A stretch of DNA of 19,155 nt from Candidatus Limimorpha equi (GTDB lineage Bacteria; Bacteroidota; Bacteroidia; Bacteroidales; F082): positions 1 through 19,155 of the forward strand of contig JAGHSL010000104.1 in the NCBI GenBank assembly GCA_018065885.1, written 5' to 3'. Shown here piece by piece: positions 6,604 to 15,798 of the stretch (within the stretch, counting starts at the first letter, position 1; each line of letters begins with the position of its first letter). The translations under genes were made by a program, and so were the position numbers. The notes below the pieces were generated by a model. That model worked only from the letters and a program-made list of their open reading frames with translations, was not told where the DNA came from and made no database searches.

Positions 6604-7002
6604 CTAAACAGCAATTTTATTTTTCTTTTTTTGTAAAAATGCGAAAAATGCAATTCCGAGCAGACTTCCGATGACATCGGCAATGAAATCGTAAACACTT
6701 CCAGTGCGTTGATAACAGATAGTTTCCTGCATGATTTCAGTCAAAGCACCAAATAGAATGCTAATTAAAAATGTAATAATCAGTGATTTGATTTTTTCTT
6801 TTTTGTCTTTTTTACCGAATGGCTCGCGGTAGCCCCATATCGACATGAAGGCGAATCCTGCATACATAGCAATATGAGCCACTTTGTCCAAACCGATAGC
6901 GGGTTTGACGCGTGGAAAACAAGAACCCGGAAGCCCTGTCAGAATCAGTATTACGATTCCACAAAAGAGTCCCGGGTAGATATTTCTTGTCAGCTTTTCC
7001 AA
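6604..7002 (-). CDS. VanZ-family small membrane protein
   Basis: This four-helix membrane protein has the VanZ-like layout. TM1 (GLFCGIVILILTGLPGS) is followed by a conserved 'LDKVAHIAMYAGFAF' segment in TM2, TM3 (SLIITFLISILFGALTEIMQ) with its acidic residue, and TM4 (DFIADVIGSLLGIAFFAF). VanZ proteins are linked to low-level glycopeptide resistance in enterococci, but in Bacteroidota the function of these short relatives is unknown. The start is uncertain. A TTG at 7002 follows the gcvH stop by 10 bases and puts TM1 near the N-terminus (132 residues). ATG 7044 (146 residues) or ATG 7068 (154 residues) would overlap gcvH by 32 or 56 bases. None has a clear Shine-Dalgarno. It is almost certainly co-transcribed with gcvH. 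The C-terminus is Lys-rich (QKKKNK). Confidence 0.85.
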   Translation of the reverse strand: MEKLTRNIYPGLFCGIVILILTGLPGSCFPRVKPAIGLDKVAHIAMYAGFAFMSIWGYREPFGKKDKKEKIKSLIITFLISILFGALTEIMQETICYQRTGSVYDFIADVIGSLLGIAFFAFLQKKKNKIAV

Positions 7003-7012
7003 GACGGGTAGA

Positions 7013-7402
7013 TTAACCGATCTTAGCTTCGTAAGCAGCTGCATCAAGGAGGTTGTCGAGGTCGGCAACGTTGTTCACCTTAATCTTGATGATCCAGGCT
7101 TCGCCGTAAGGATCGCTGTTGACGAGTTTTGCGTTTTCTTCGTCGAGGATGGCTTCGTTGACTTCAACGATTTCGCCACCGACAGGCATCAGCAGTTCGG
7201 CTGTTGTCTTGACGGCTTCGATAGCGCCAAATTCTTCTTCTGCATCGAGGTTGTCGCCAACGATGTCTGGGTCAACATCAACGAAAGTGATGTCACCGAG
7301 TTCGTGTTGTGCGTAATCGGTAATGCCTATGTAAGCGAATTCTCCTTCGAGACGAATCCATTCGTCATCGTTTGTGTACTTTAAGTTTGCTGGAATGTTC
7401 AT
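7013..7402 (-). CDS. gcvH: Glycine cleavage system H protein
   Basis: This 129-residue protein has the normal length and shape of GcvH, the lipoyl-carrying shuttle of the glycine cleavage complex. It carries the aminomethyl group from the P protein to the T protein and electrons to the L protein. Typical pieces are YTNDDEWIRLEG, YIGITDYAQHELGDITFVDVD, and the lipoyl hairpin GAIEAVKTTAELLMPVGGEI with the modified lysine at residue 65, followed by NSDPYGEAWIIKI. The P, T and L genes are not in the window, so this gene stands apart from its pathway partners. It lies downstream of sprA with a 78-base gap that contains a possible promoter, and just upstream of the VanZ-family gene. Confidence 0.97.
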   Translation of the reverse strand: MNIPANLKYTNDDEWIRLEGEFAYIGITDYAQHELGDITFVDVDPDIVGDNLDAEEEFGAIEAVKTTAELLMPVGGEIVEVNEAILDEENAKLVNSDPYGEAWIIKIKVNNVADLDNLLDAAAYEAKIG

Positions 7403-7435
7403 TTTTATTATTTATTAGTGTTAATGTTCTGGCTG

Positions 7436-7443
7436 CGAAAATA
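7436..7443 (-). promoter_or_regulatory. Possible -7 box of gcvH
   Basis: The minus strand reads TATTTTCG, one mismatch from TAnnTTTG, 33 bases before the gcvH ATG and inside the sprA-gcvH gap. There is no clear -33 element. No terminator hairpin was seen after sprA, so read-through from sprA is also possible. Confidence 0.35.
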
Positions 7444-7480
7444 CATAATTTTAAATCATCTGCTGCATTTTACTGTAAAT

Positions 7481-10400
7481 TTATTGTGCGAGGCTGAAAC
7501 GTAGCGTAATGCCGCCGAATGTCTGTGAGGTTTTATAGGTATTTGAGACAAACGGATTGCTCATGTCGTGCTTGATGAAGAACTGTCCGCTCAAGCGTTG
7601 GCTGAAGGTGTAATCGGCTGTGAGATAAATATTTATCTTATTCTGACCAGCCGACACCTGATTATTGTTCTCGTCAATGCGGCGCAAGATGGTCTTATCG
7701 CGCTTGAATCCTAAATCAAGCTTGAGCACAAGGTCGTTCTTAAGCGTCTTGCCTTTGCCGTCGCCAGTGAGAGATGTAACGGTAAACGACAGATTCTTAA
7801 TACGATAACCAGTTCCAATGACAATTTCCCTGCCGTTTACTTCGGTAAGCTGGTTGTTGGTGAAACTCAATGTCAAAGTGCGTGATTTCTTGAATTGGAA
7901 GTTGACGGTCATGGAGTTCTGCAGACCCAAATCGACACCGATAAGAGGCTGATACTGTTCGTTAAGAACCATCTGCTGGATGTCGTATTTCGGAATGAAG
8001 TTGGTCGAATTTTCAAATGGCTGAATGGTGTTGTGCTCGTCGTAGTACACATTCGTTGCCCACGAGCTTATGGCGTAGTTCGACTTGTAGGAATGCGAAA
8101 TGTTGACAGTCTTGAACAATTTGCCGATGGCTGGGATATTGGTCAAGCCGTTGTAGGAGAGCGTCCAGTTTGGCAACGGAATGGATGGGAACGGAGTCAG
8201 TTTCATGGTCTTGGCATCCTTGCCCGTATAAGCCGAAATGAATGAATACATCAAGACCTCCATTGCACCTGAATTATAGCCTTGCGGGAAGTAGTCTCCT
8301 GCCACACTATCGTACAAATAATTATTGACTTGATGCACCCATTGGTCATTGCCATTGGCGATACGTTCGGCAATGGTTTTTCTATTACTCAACAATTTGT
8401 CGAACAAGGGCGAACCTTCCGATTTGTCGTTGTATTCGCTTGTGAAGGAGGTTTTCAGCATCAGGTACGACATGGTGAAGTTACCGCCATTGGTTGGTGT
8501 GAAGGTCTCAAACTGACCGTATTCGTTGGCACGGAAATAATGCTGGTAACTTTCGCTGTAGGTGCGGTTTCCCGTAAAGTCGATCTTGATGCCAGGAAGC
8601 GGTTCTGTGTTAACACGATAATTAATAGTCTCGGTTTTTCTTCTCGTGTATGGGCTGCTGAGAATCGAATCGGTGGTGAGCCAACCGTTATCAACGGCTC
8701 TTTGATAAATCTCCCTGTTGCTGCCGAAAACGAATCCGACACCTGGCGACCAGCTTCTGGCATTATCCATACCTATCCATTGCGGCTGAGGCATGAAGCC
8801 TGGCAATGCTTGTCCATTGGTCTGCGAATAGGTTCCTGACACTTTCTTGACAAGCGTCACGACACGCAAAGCATTGTCGCCTATCACTTTGCCGATGTTC
8901 ACCTTAGTTTTTTTCTGCGTCTTAGTCGAATCCGAAACTTGTTCTTCTTTTCCTTCCTTGCCCTCTTCTTCCTCTTTGCCTTTGCCTTGCTTGGCATTCT
9001 TGCCGTTGTTGTTGTTGCGTCGGGCATTGGCGAGGTTCTTGAGATACGGCACCTTATTATACAATTTGGTGAAGTCGAGGTTGGCATTACCGGAAATGCT
9101 GTTCGTGTTTTCGATCTGATTACCCAACCTTGCCTGGATGGATTGCGCCGAGGCCGTCCAGAAATAGGTGCCTTGATAACTGGCGCTTGCATTGACCCAA
9201 TTGAAAATCGGTATCTTATTAATAGGTAAGGTGTAGCTTGCCGAAACGTTTTGCTGATAACGTGACGTTGAGCCTAATTTCCTCAGCTCCCTATTGATGG
9301 TGTCGCGCTGATAAGACCAATCGGGAGAACTCTTGTCAAGTTGACCGGCCGGCTCGTAGATGTAGGCCTGCACTTGAGCCGAGTATTCGAAAGTCAAGGC
9401 TTTGGTGAGGTCGTAACGGAGGTTATAGTCACGGGTCCAGTCCCATTGCTTTGAAATGGTCGGATTGAGGATAATGTCGCCACCGCTCTTGTTTCGCAAC
9501 TGCCTTTCAGAATAGTAACGGTACATTTCCGTATTGAAGGTAAGGCTCTTTGGCAGGAAATAGAAATTGACATCCTTAAATATCTGCATGGAAGGCTTCG
9601 AAGCCCATTTTGCCTTGGCAAACGGCGTAACGTTTTTCGGATTGCCTGAGTAATTATATCCGATTCCGCCACGATAAGTCTTGATGGACGAATACTGTAT
9701 GTCGGGATTTTCCTGATAGGTCTCGCTATATGCAAACGACAAGTTGAAATTCTCTATATCGTAGATATGAACCTTTGGCATGTTCCTTTGTCTACCCATG
9801 GCTCTATTAGGATCCCTGTTATTTGATTCCTTCCCTTTTTCTTCCTCATCATCACCTTTCTTGTTTCTCTTTTGGACACGTTCCTTGCGGACATTCATAA
9901 AGTTGATGTTCTTGTATTTGGTAAGGTCGTGGATGTTTGAAGTCAAGGCATCGCGCTCTTCTTGGCTGTTCAGGGCATCAAGGGCATCCTTCATCTTGAT
10001 GTCTGGGTCAAAAGGATTGTATTTCGGTGTAATGGTCGTCTTTCCATAATCGACATGGACGGGAAGCTTGAGGCCAGTGTTTTCAACAAATTTGCCCAAA
10101 TCCAAGTCGGTGGAGATGGAGAATGATGAATTTTGGGTGAAATCGTTGCTGCAGATGTCGCTGTCCAAGGCACCGAAACCTGCCGAGCTGTAGGAACCGC
10201 TGAATGAAACCCTACCCAAATCGGCCAAAGTAGCTTCGACGCGTCCGGTGCCAGCCACACCGCCATTGCTGCTGAGGTCAGTGAGACGCAATTCGTTGAC
10301 CCAAACTATGGCACTCTTTGCCAGACCGTCGTCAGTGCTTTCGGCATTTTGGCGTTTCGGGTTGCGCACACCTATCATCATGGCTTCCACATCACTAATG

Positions 10401-13400
10401 CTCGGGTTACCAATCACTTTGATGGTATGGTAATAATCCTTGCCATCTACGGTACCTTTTTTCTTCTTTTCTGAATAGATGTAATTCAGCTTCACATCGC
10501 TTCCGGGCTGATTCATGGCGGCGTTACGGTTCTGTTTCACTTGAACCAAGTCTTCCAACAAAATTTCCATGTTGTTGATTTCAGGCCAGATTCCTTCCTT
10601 ATTCGTGTATGACGTTCCCCAAGGCGTCACTTTCACAGGCACTTCGTATTCATAATAGTTTTCGGTGAAGTCGGTACCCAAGCGGATGAACACCGAAATG
10701 TCTTGGTCTTGCAAGTCTTCAGATGTCTCCCCTGCCGATTCGGCATGGACAAACATTTTCAGGTATTTGTATTGCCGGAAATCGAAATCGGTTGTCTTGT
10801 AAATGGCACGCCCATCACCATCGACAAGATTCTTCGTAGTAATTTGGAGCGATTGCTCGTTGATTCTTGTAACGGCTGTCGTTCCAATGACTTGTTCCTG
10901 CTGAATCCCAGGAGGAATGACGTATGGAATAGGATCGCGGCGGCTGTTTTCATCAAGGTTGACTGCGGAAATATCGCAAGTGGTTTCGTTTGCAATGTCG
11001 TTGGGCTGGTATTCGCCCGGAGCCTGAATGTTGTGAGAATAAGATCTCCACTCGCCTCTCACCAAATCCAAAGTGGCGAAACGCAATACGATAGGACGCT
11101 GAAATTCACGGACAAACATTCTCATGAAACGAATCGACGAATAGTCATCAATGCGGCCAATGACTTTGTCAGGTTGCTTAATCGGAATGCGGAACTGATA
11201 CCATTTCACCGACCCGATTTCGCCATTTGGCAAGGAGATGTTACGGGCCTCGAAAATATCGGCAATGTGGTTTTGTCCCGGATTCTGCATCTTGGCAGGG
11301 TCGAGGTCGATGACATATTGGTAATAGCGTTCAGATTCGCTCAAGGTGTTATCATTGTTGATGTCTTCGGCATCGGGCAAAGAAGTGTTGCTGGTCGTAT
11401 AGCTTTCGGTGCGCTGGGTGTCGGAAGGCGAGTTGCCATCGGGACCGTTGAAGTGTTTGTAACGTGCCAAAATGCTACGGTGTTCAACTTCATCGGATCT
11501 GTCCCAATCCGATGACCTGTAAAAATGGAAGTTATCGCTTGAAGGGTCGTTTTGGGCTTTGGTATAGGCTTCTGATGCTACGCCAAAACGGTCTGCAATA
11601 ATATTTAAATAGGTATCTTCAAAGAACGACCTTTCGTCGATGTCTCTCAATCCATCGAAACCAACGTCCTGATACTGACGGGCATCCGATTCATTGTTGA
11701 AGGTTCCGACAAGGTCTTGCATGGTCGGGACACGTCCCCAGATTGTGGTGTCGACATTTTCAACCACTTCCGAAACTGGCAAACCGTTTTCGTAGAATTT
11801 GCGGCCATCGCGCAAAATATCTTCCGAAATGTCACCAAAGTTGATGTAAAGTTTACCGGGGTTGTTTTGGTATTCTTCATCGGCAAAAGGATCCATCAAC
11901 CAGAATTCCAAGTATTCAATGTTGGTTGCCTCAAAGTCGATTGATTCCATTCTGCGCATGATACCGCCCCAACGGCTTGCAGGATTGTTCAGATTGCCGT
12001 TTTCATCGATACCCGCTGAATAAGGTGTGGAAACGACATCGTAGTTGTAAGGTCCCCGTTCCTCTGGATAGTAGGCAAGGTTGAGGACTGAGACATTGGT
12101 CGGTGTGCCTGTCTCAATGTCTTTGGTTGGGAAGATTTCAGTTTCAAGCACCTGACGCACAGCGTTTTTCGACAGTTCGTTTTGGTCAATGTTATTGGGT
12201 CGGTAAGTGTTGTTGGTATTGTAGAATACGGAATTATCAATGGTGTACCAAGCCAGTTTCGCACGGTTCTTGCCGTAGGCGAGACCTGTTCCGCCGGCAG
12301 CTTCAGGGAACATATCGTGCTGGTTTTGCGGCGTACTGGCAAGATTCCATGCCATCGGCAGACGCAGGTCGATGGTCGATTTGGCACCTTCAAAGTCATC
12401 GATGTAGGAGGTTCCTCTTTCGCTTGCCGATCTGGAAAGTCCCGGAATGAAACGCGCAAATTCACCGTCGACGTTGATGCGCGACGGAGCTTTGGTGCTG
12501 ATGCCTGGAATCTTATTAATGAAATTGGTGAGCCATCGGGCATCAGTGTGGTAGCTGATGTCGCCGCCATAGATGGTGTTGGCAATGGCTTCTTCGCCGT
12601 ACTGGAATTTCTGCGTATAGGATTTTTCACCCAAATAGAGAATAGTACCGCCGACACGGAAATCTGGATTGAATTCATGTTCGATGCGGGTTCCCAAGAA
12701 AGTCTTTCTCAAGGCGCTGAAACCTGAATTGGATTCCAACGAAATGTTGATTGGAGTGCCTGAATTAAGGATTCCTTCGTTGATAATGGTGACGCGGCCA
12801 AGGGTGTAGTCGACGGTGTAGTCAACATTTTCAACAAGTTGCACGCCGCCAGCTGTAACATTAACCGAACCTTGCGCCACATTCATGGCGTTGAGGCTGA
12901 TTTCGCTGCCCGACTGCGAAGAATAGAAACCGCTGATGGTGAACTTGTTCTTTTCGGAATACTGTTCGGCTGTGGTCTTCGTGGTGGTGTACAACGAATC
13001 GAAGGCGTATTTGTTGGCAAGGTCAGGATCATTCGGGAAAATCTTGTTGCGGATATGGCTGCCGAAAGGTTCCAGCACAGGGAAATAAATTCGACCATTG
13101 GATGAATTGACAGTACCGCCTCGTGTCGCCGCTTGGTCAATAAAGTCGAAAACACCGTCACCACCAGGAACCGGGTTGTTTTGCGTTGACAGATTATCGA
13201 CGCCAAACAGGTGAAGCAATGGTTTATATTGCACGTTTTCAGGACCTTCCGTAAAATAACCCATTGGTGTGCTGTTGCTGTTGCCGTTGTAGAAAATGTT
13301 CAGCATGAAGTCGCTCGAGCTGATTTGGAAAGCCCTGATGTTGTAGACGTTCTTCATCATCAGGTTCCAGACAGGCATTTTGGTGTTGACCGTTGTGCCT

Positions 13401-14935
13401 CTCAAAAGTTTTGCCACAAGCACTTTAGGCGTGGTAATACCTTGGTCAGAAAATTCACCGACTTGGAAAACACCGTCTTGTCCGACAATGGTGTACTGGT
13501 AGGCGACAGCCAAGGTTTGGTTTGAATTGAGGTTGATATTCAACGAGATGAAACCTAATTGCGAGTTCAAGCTATACTCCGTCGAGCTGAGTCGGCGTGC
13601 GTTTTCAATTTTCTCAAAGTCGCGGCCCGAACTCATGTAGCCTGATTTGCCGATGCGCAACGGGTCGTGCGACATATAGTTGGTGACCGAGCTGATGTTG
13701 CGGATTTGCAGGGTGTCCATTCGCGTGAGCAAGTTGTTGGCGGCGTTGCGTGGGAAAATGGTCGCTGTATTGGCAGGATCGACTTCAGGGTTGTAAATCC
13801 AGTCGGGCCGGCCTTCGCCGAGGTCGGTGAGGGCGAGGATGTTACGGGTGTCTTGCGTCGATGTGTTGGTATTTGTCACCCAGACTTCGACTTTCGTGAT
13901 GTTGATGCTCGAAGTTACGGTTGGCAGGGTTGAAAGAGCCTCTTCGTAATGGTCTCTGAAATACTGGCTGAGGAAGAAGTGTCGGTTTTCTTCATAGTCA
14001 AGGCCGCTGAATTTGAATTCGCTGGTCTGTGCGCCGCCTTGCACGGTAATGTTTTGCGATTCGCTTTCCTGATAAGAAACGATGGATGAAATGGTGGTGT
14101 TACCGAATTTCAGTTTTGACTTGATACCGAAAAGCTGCTGTGTACCAGTGATTAAAGTGCTGTTCAGCGGGAAATTAACGTTACCTGCTTCGAGCAGTTG
14201 CAGGATTTCGTCTTCCTTGCCCTCGTATTTCAAATCGAGTTTATCCTGAAACGTAAAAGTGGCTTTAGTGTTCTTGTTGATGTTGAAATTGATTTTATCG
14301 CCGATTTTCGCCATCACGTTCAACTGGATTTGCTGGTCGAAATCAAAGTTGGTGGTGTGTTGCAGGCGCTTGCTCTTCGATGGGTCTTCGCGGTAGTTGT
14401 GCTTGATGCCAAAGGTGAGGTCGACGGAGCCTTGGGGACGGATGTCGATGGTGTTGCTGCCGAAGATGGTTTCAAAAGCCTTGCCGCCCACATAAAGCGG
14501 AGGAATGATGGAAGTGCCGTTGGTTGTCGACCTTGCGTTTTGGCTGCGGCGTTCCTTCCAATACTCCATGATTCCTTTTTTGCTTTGATACTCAAGATAT
14601 TCGCTTTGCGTCATCGTGGTAGGGTCGTCGAAATAGAAATCACCAACACGGCGTTTGAAAGTATATTGACCTGTCAGCGGGTCATAGATGATTTCCTCGG
14701 TGATGTTGCTTGGGTCGCTGAGATAAAGGGGCGACTTGTTGAAAAGGTTCTCAGTAGGGGTTCCGCCAGTGGGAATCGGGTAGATTACCTTTGTAGTGTC
14801 AGGCTCGTCGTAAAAGCCAAGCATATAAGGGCTATCATAACGAAGTTGTTCGGCTTTGGCGGAGCCTAATCCTGCCATGAGGATGAGGGCTATGGCAAAA
14901 AGAGGAATAATATGTAGTTTCAAACTATTTTTCAT
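7481..14935 (-). CDS. sprA: T9SS outer-membrane translocon SprA/Sov
   Basis: This giant 2484-residue outer-membrane protein has a signal peptide (LFAIALILMAGLGSAKA) and matches the usual length of SprA (Flavobacterium, ~2400) and Sov (Porphyromonas, ~2500). SprA is known to form one very large single-chain beta-barrel, the channel of the type IX secretion system, working with PorV and plug proteins. Visible hallmarks are an N-terminal region with repeated SprA_N-type stretches (VDLTFGIKHNYREDPS; SLNINLNSNQTLAVAYQYT), DYTLGRVTIINEG, the glycine/serine-rich 'RGTSYIDDFEGA', many alternating barrel strands, and the final strand TFGGITLRFSLAQ. Two strongly charged low-complexity linkers lie at about residues 1686-1718 and 1972-1999. 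It begins 11 bases after ruvA and is probably in one operon with it. Long open frames on the opposite strand are shadows. Confidence 0.97.
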   Translation of the reverse strand: MKNSLKLHIIPLFAIALILMAGLGSAKAEQLRYDSPYMLGFYDEPDTTKVIYPIPTGGTPTENLFNKSPLYLSDPSNITEEIIYDPLTGQYTFKRRVGDFYFDDPTTMTQSEYLEYQSKKGIMEYWKERRSQNARSTTNGTSIIPPLYVGGKAFETIFGSNTIDIRPQGSVDLTFGIKHNYREDPSKSKRLQHTTNFDFDQQIQLNVMAKIGDKINFNINKNTKATFTFQDKLDLKYEGKEDEILQLLEAGNVNFPLNSTLITGTQQLFGIKSKLKFGNTTISSIVSYQESESQNITVQGGAQTSEFKFSGLDYEENRHFFLSQYFRDHYEEALSTLPTVTSSINITKVEVWVTNTNTSTQDTRNILALTDLGEGRPDWIYNPEVDPANTATIFPRNAANNLLTRMDTLQIRNISSVTNYMSHDPLRIGKSGYMSSGRDFEKIENARRLSSTEYSLNSQLGFISLNINLNSNQTLAVAYQYTIVGQDGVFQVGEFSDQGITTPKVLVAKLLRGTTVNTKMPVWNLMMKNVYNIRAFQISSSDFMLNIFYNGNSNSTPMGYFTEGPENVQYKPLLHLFGVDNLSTQNNPVPGGDGVFDFIDQAATRGGTVNSSNGRIYFPVLEPFGSHIRNKIFPNDPDLANKYAFDSLYTTTKTTAEQYSEKNKFTISGFYSSQSGSEISLNAMNVAQGSVNVTAGGVQLVENVDYTVDYTLGRVTIINEGILNSGTPINISLESNSGFSALRKTFLGTRIEHEFNPDFRVGGTILYLGEKSYTQKFQYGEEAIANTIYGGDISYHTDARWLTNFINKIPGISTKAPSRINVDGEFARFIPGLSRSASERGTSYIDDFEGAKSTIDLRLPMAWNLASTPQNQHDMFPEAAGGTGLAYGKNRAKLAWYTIDNSVFYNTNNTYRPNNIDQNELSKNAVRQVLETEIFPTKDIETGTPTNVSVLNLAYYPEERGPYNYDVVSTPYSAGIDENGNLNNPASRWGGIMRRMESIDFEATNIEYLEFWLMDPFADEEYQNNPGKLYINFGDISEDILRDGRKFYENGLPVSEVVENVDTTIWGRVPTMQDLVGTFNNESDARQYQDVGFDGLRDIDERSFFEDTYLNIIADRFGVASEAYTKAQNDPSSDNFHFYRSSDWDRSDEVEHRSILARYKHFNGPDGNSPSDTQRTESYTTSNTSLPDAEDINNDNTLSESERYYQYVIDLDPAKMQNPGQNHIADIFEARNISLPNGEIGSVKWYQFRIPIKQPDKVIGRIDDYSSIRFMRMFVREFQRPIVLRFATLDLVRGEWRSYSHNIQAPGEYQPNDIANETTCDISAVNLDENSRRDPIPYVIPPGIQQEQVIGTTAVTRINEQSLQITTKNLVDGDGRAIYKTTDFDFRQYKYLKMFVHAESAGETSEDLQDQDISVFIRLGTDFTENYYEYEVPVKVTPWGTSYTNKEGIWPEINNMEILLEDLVQVKQNRNAAMNQPGSDVKLNYIYSEKKKKGTVDGKDYYHTIKVIGNPSISDVEAMMIGVRNPKRQNAESTDDGLAKSAIVWVNELRLTDLSSNGGVAGTGRVEATLADLGRVSFSGSYSSAGFGALDSDICSNDFTQNSSFSISTDLDLGKFVENTGLKLPVHVDYGKTTITPKYNPFDPDIKMKDALDALNSQEERDALTSNIHDLTKYKNINFMNVRKERVQKRNKKGDDEEEKGKESNNRDPNRAMGRQRNMPKVHIYDIENFNLSFAYSETYQENPDIQYSSIKTYRGGIGYNYSGNPKNVTPFAKAKWASKPSMQIFKDVNFYFLPKSLTFNTEMYRYYSERQLRNKSGGDIILNPTISKQWDWTRDYNLRYDLTKALTFEYSAQVQAYIYEPAGQLDKSSPDWSYQRDTINRELRKLGSTSRYQQNVSASYTLPINKIPIFNWVNASASYQGTYFWTASAQSIQARLGNQIENTNSISGNANLDFTKLYNKVPYLKNLANARRNNNNGKNAKQGKGKEEEEGKEGKEEQVSDSTKTQKKTKVNIGKVIGDNALRVVTLVKKVSGTYSQTNGQALPGFMPQPQWIGMDNARSWSPGVGFVFGSNREIYQRAVDNGWLTTDSILSSPYTRRKTETINYRVNTEPLPGIKIDFTGNRTYSESYQHYFRANEYGQFETFTPTNGGNFTMSYLMLKTSFTSEYNDKSEGSPLFDKLLSNRKTIAERIANGNDQWVHQVNNYLYDSVAGDYFPQGYNSGAMEVLMYSFISAYTGKDAKTMKLTPFPSIPLPNWTLSYNGLTNIPAIGKLFKTVNISHSYKSNYAISSWATNVYYDEHNTIQPFENSTNFIPKYDIQQMVLNEQYQPLIGVDLGLQNSMTVNFQFKKSRTLTLSFTNNQLTEVNGREIVIGTGYRIKNLSFTVTSLTGDGKGKTLKNDLVLKLDLGFKRDKTILRRIDENNNQVSAGQNKINIYLTADYTFSQRLSGQFFIKHDMSNPFVSNTYKTSQTFGGITLRFSLAQ

Positions 14936-14946
14936 TATTCGATGAT

Positions 14947-15528
14947 TTACAATATTTTAAGGGCTTCTTTTATCAAAGCCTCAACCGAGGCATCGGGATT
15001 CTGCTTGAGAATTTTGTCCAATGCCTTTTCGATGGCGGTTTTGTTGAAACCTAAGATTGTCAATGCTGATAACGCTTCGGCGCGGATTGTATTGTTTGGA
15101 ACGCTGAAAATTTCGGTCTGCACGTCGATTTTCTTCAGTTTGTCTTTCAGGTCGATGACAATGCGTTGGGCGGTCTTTGTGCCGATGCCTTTCACACTTT
15201 GGATGGTCTTCGCATCGTCATTGGCTATGGCGTTGCTCAACTCGCTGACGGTGAGCGATGAAAGGATGAGGCGAGCCGTGTTGCAGCCTACGCCCGAAAC
15301 CGAGATGAGTAGTTCGAAAAGGTCGCGTTCCTTCTGCGAATAGAAACCGAAAAGATTGTGTGCGTCTTCAAGAATCTGAGTGTGCGTGTAAAGTCGGACT
15401 TCTTCCTTTTCGCCAATGGCGGTGAAGGTGTTGAGGGTGATGTTGATGAAATAACCGATGCCGTGGTTGTCGATGACGACGTAGGCGGGGGTCTTTTCCG
15501 TTACTTTACCTGAGATGAAGGCGTACAT
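14947..15528 (-). CDS. ruvA: Holliday junction branch migration protein RuvA
   Basis: This 193-residue protein is of normal length for RuvA. It binds four-way DNA junctions as a tetramer and recruits the RuvB motor for branch migration in recombinational repair. Domain I (about 1-63) is the OB-fold, MYAFISGKVTEKTPAYVVID. Domain II carries the helix-hairpin-helix pair FELLISVSGVGCNTARLIL and SVKGIGTKTAQRIVIDLKDKL. Domain III at the C-terminus (EALSALTILGFNKTAIEKAL) is the RuvB contact region. It is the first gene of the sprA block, 11 bases before sprA. An exact -7 box lies 25 bases upstream. ruvB and ruvC are not in the window, as is common in Bacteroidota. Confidence 0.97.
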   Translation of the reverse strand: MYAFISGKVTEKTPAYVVIDNHGIGYFINITLNTFTAIGEKEEVRLYTHTQILEDAHNLFGFYSQKERDLFELLISVSGVGCNTARLILSSLTVSELSNAIANDDAKTIQSVKGIGTKTAQRIVIDLKDKLKKIDVQTEIFSVPNNTIRAEALSALTILGFNKTAIEKALDKILKQNPDASVEALIKEALKIL

Positions 15529-15553
15529 TTTCCGTGCAAATTATAATAAATTG

Positions 15554-15561
15554 CAAAAATA
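15554..15561 (-). promoter_or_regulatory. Probable -7 box of the ruvA-sprA operon
   Basis: The minus strand reads TATTTTTG, an exact match to TAnnTTTG, 25 bases before the ruvA ATG. A TTTTG lies about 15 bases further upstream, closer than the usual -33 spacing. Confidence 0.5.
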
Positions 15562-15642
15562 GGAAATTCAAGGATTCAAAATGAGGAATCCTCGAAAAAA
15601 ACACCTTATAAATCCCGTCGCACTTGATTTGATGCCAAAGGA

Positions 15643-15798
15643 TTAAGTAACGCTAAAGTGGTCCACGGCCACATATTCGTGGCTATCATTGACAGGAAGA
15701 GCTTCGTTCAAATCGAATTCCTGGCCGAAATGCTGCTGGGCAAACGACATCGTTGCCGACAGCATAAGCAATGCTATGACTAAGGTACGTTTCTTCAT
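15643..15798 (-). CDS. Very small secreted protein, possibly the remnant of a longer one
   Basis: This 51-residue frame begins with a textbook signal peptide (MKKRTLVIALLMLSATMSFA, cut before QQHFGQEF). That leaves a mature peptide of about 31 residues containing LPVNDSHEYVAVDHFSVT. AAAGGAG sits 6 bases before ATG 15798, an unusually strong ribosome binding site for this group. This places the start at 15798 and not at the ATG two codons upstream (15804). It lies between ruvA and the structured repeat, on the same strand as both surface genes. 'ALPVNDSHEYVAVDH' recalls the beginning of longer Bacteroidetes secreted proteins, so it could be a truncated gene; equally it may be a real small exported peptide. 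I do not recognise a function. Confidence 0.55.
   Translation of the reverse strand: MKKRTLVIALLMLSATMSFAQQHFGQEFDLNEALPVNDSHEYVAVDHFSVT

Noticed and set aside
7895..14869. Many long plus-strand frames opposite sprA, up to 270 codons (10703-11515)
   Set aside because: They lie entirely within a clear sprA reading frame, have no domain I can recognise and no own promoter. They are codon-bias shadows.
15590..15642. Possible terminator after the small secreted protein (T-run on the minus strand)
   Set aside because: A run of seven T is present but no stable stem precedes it.
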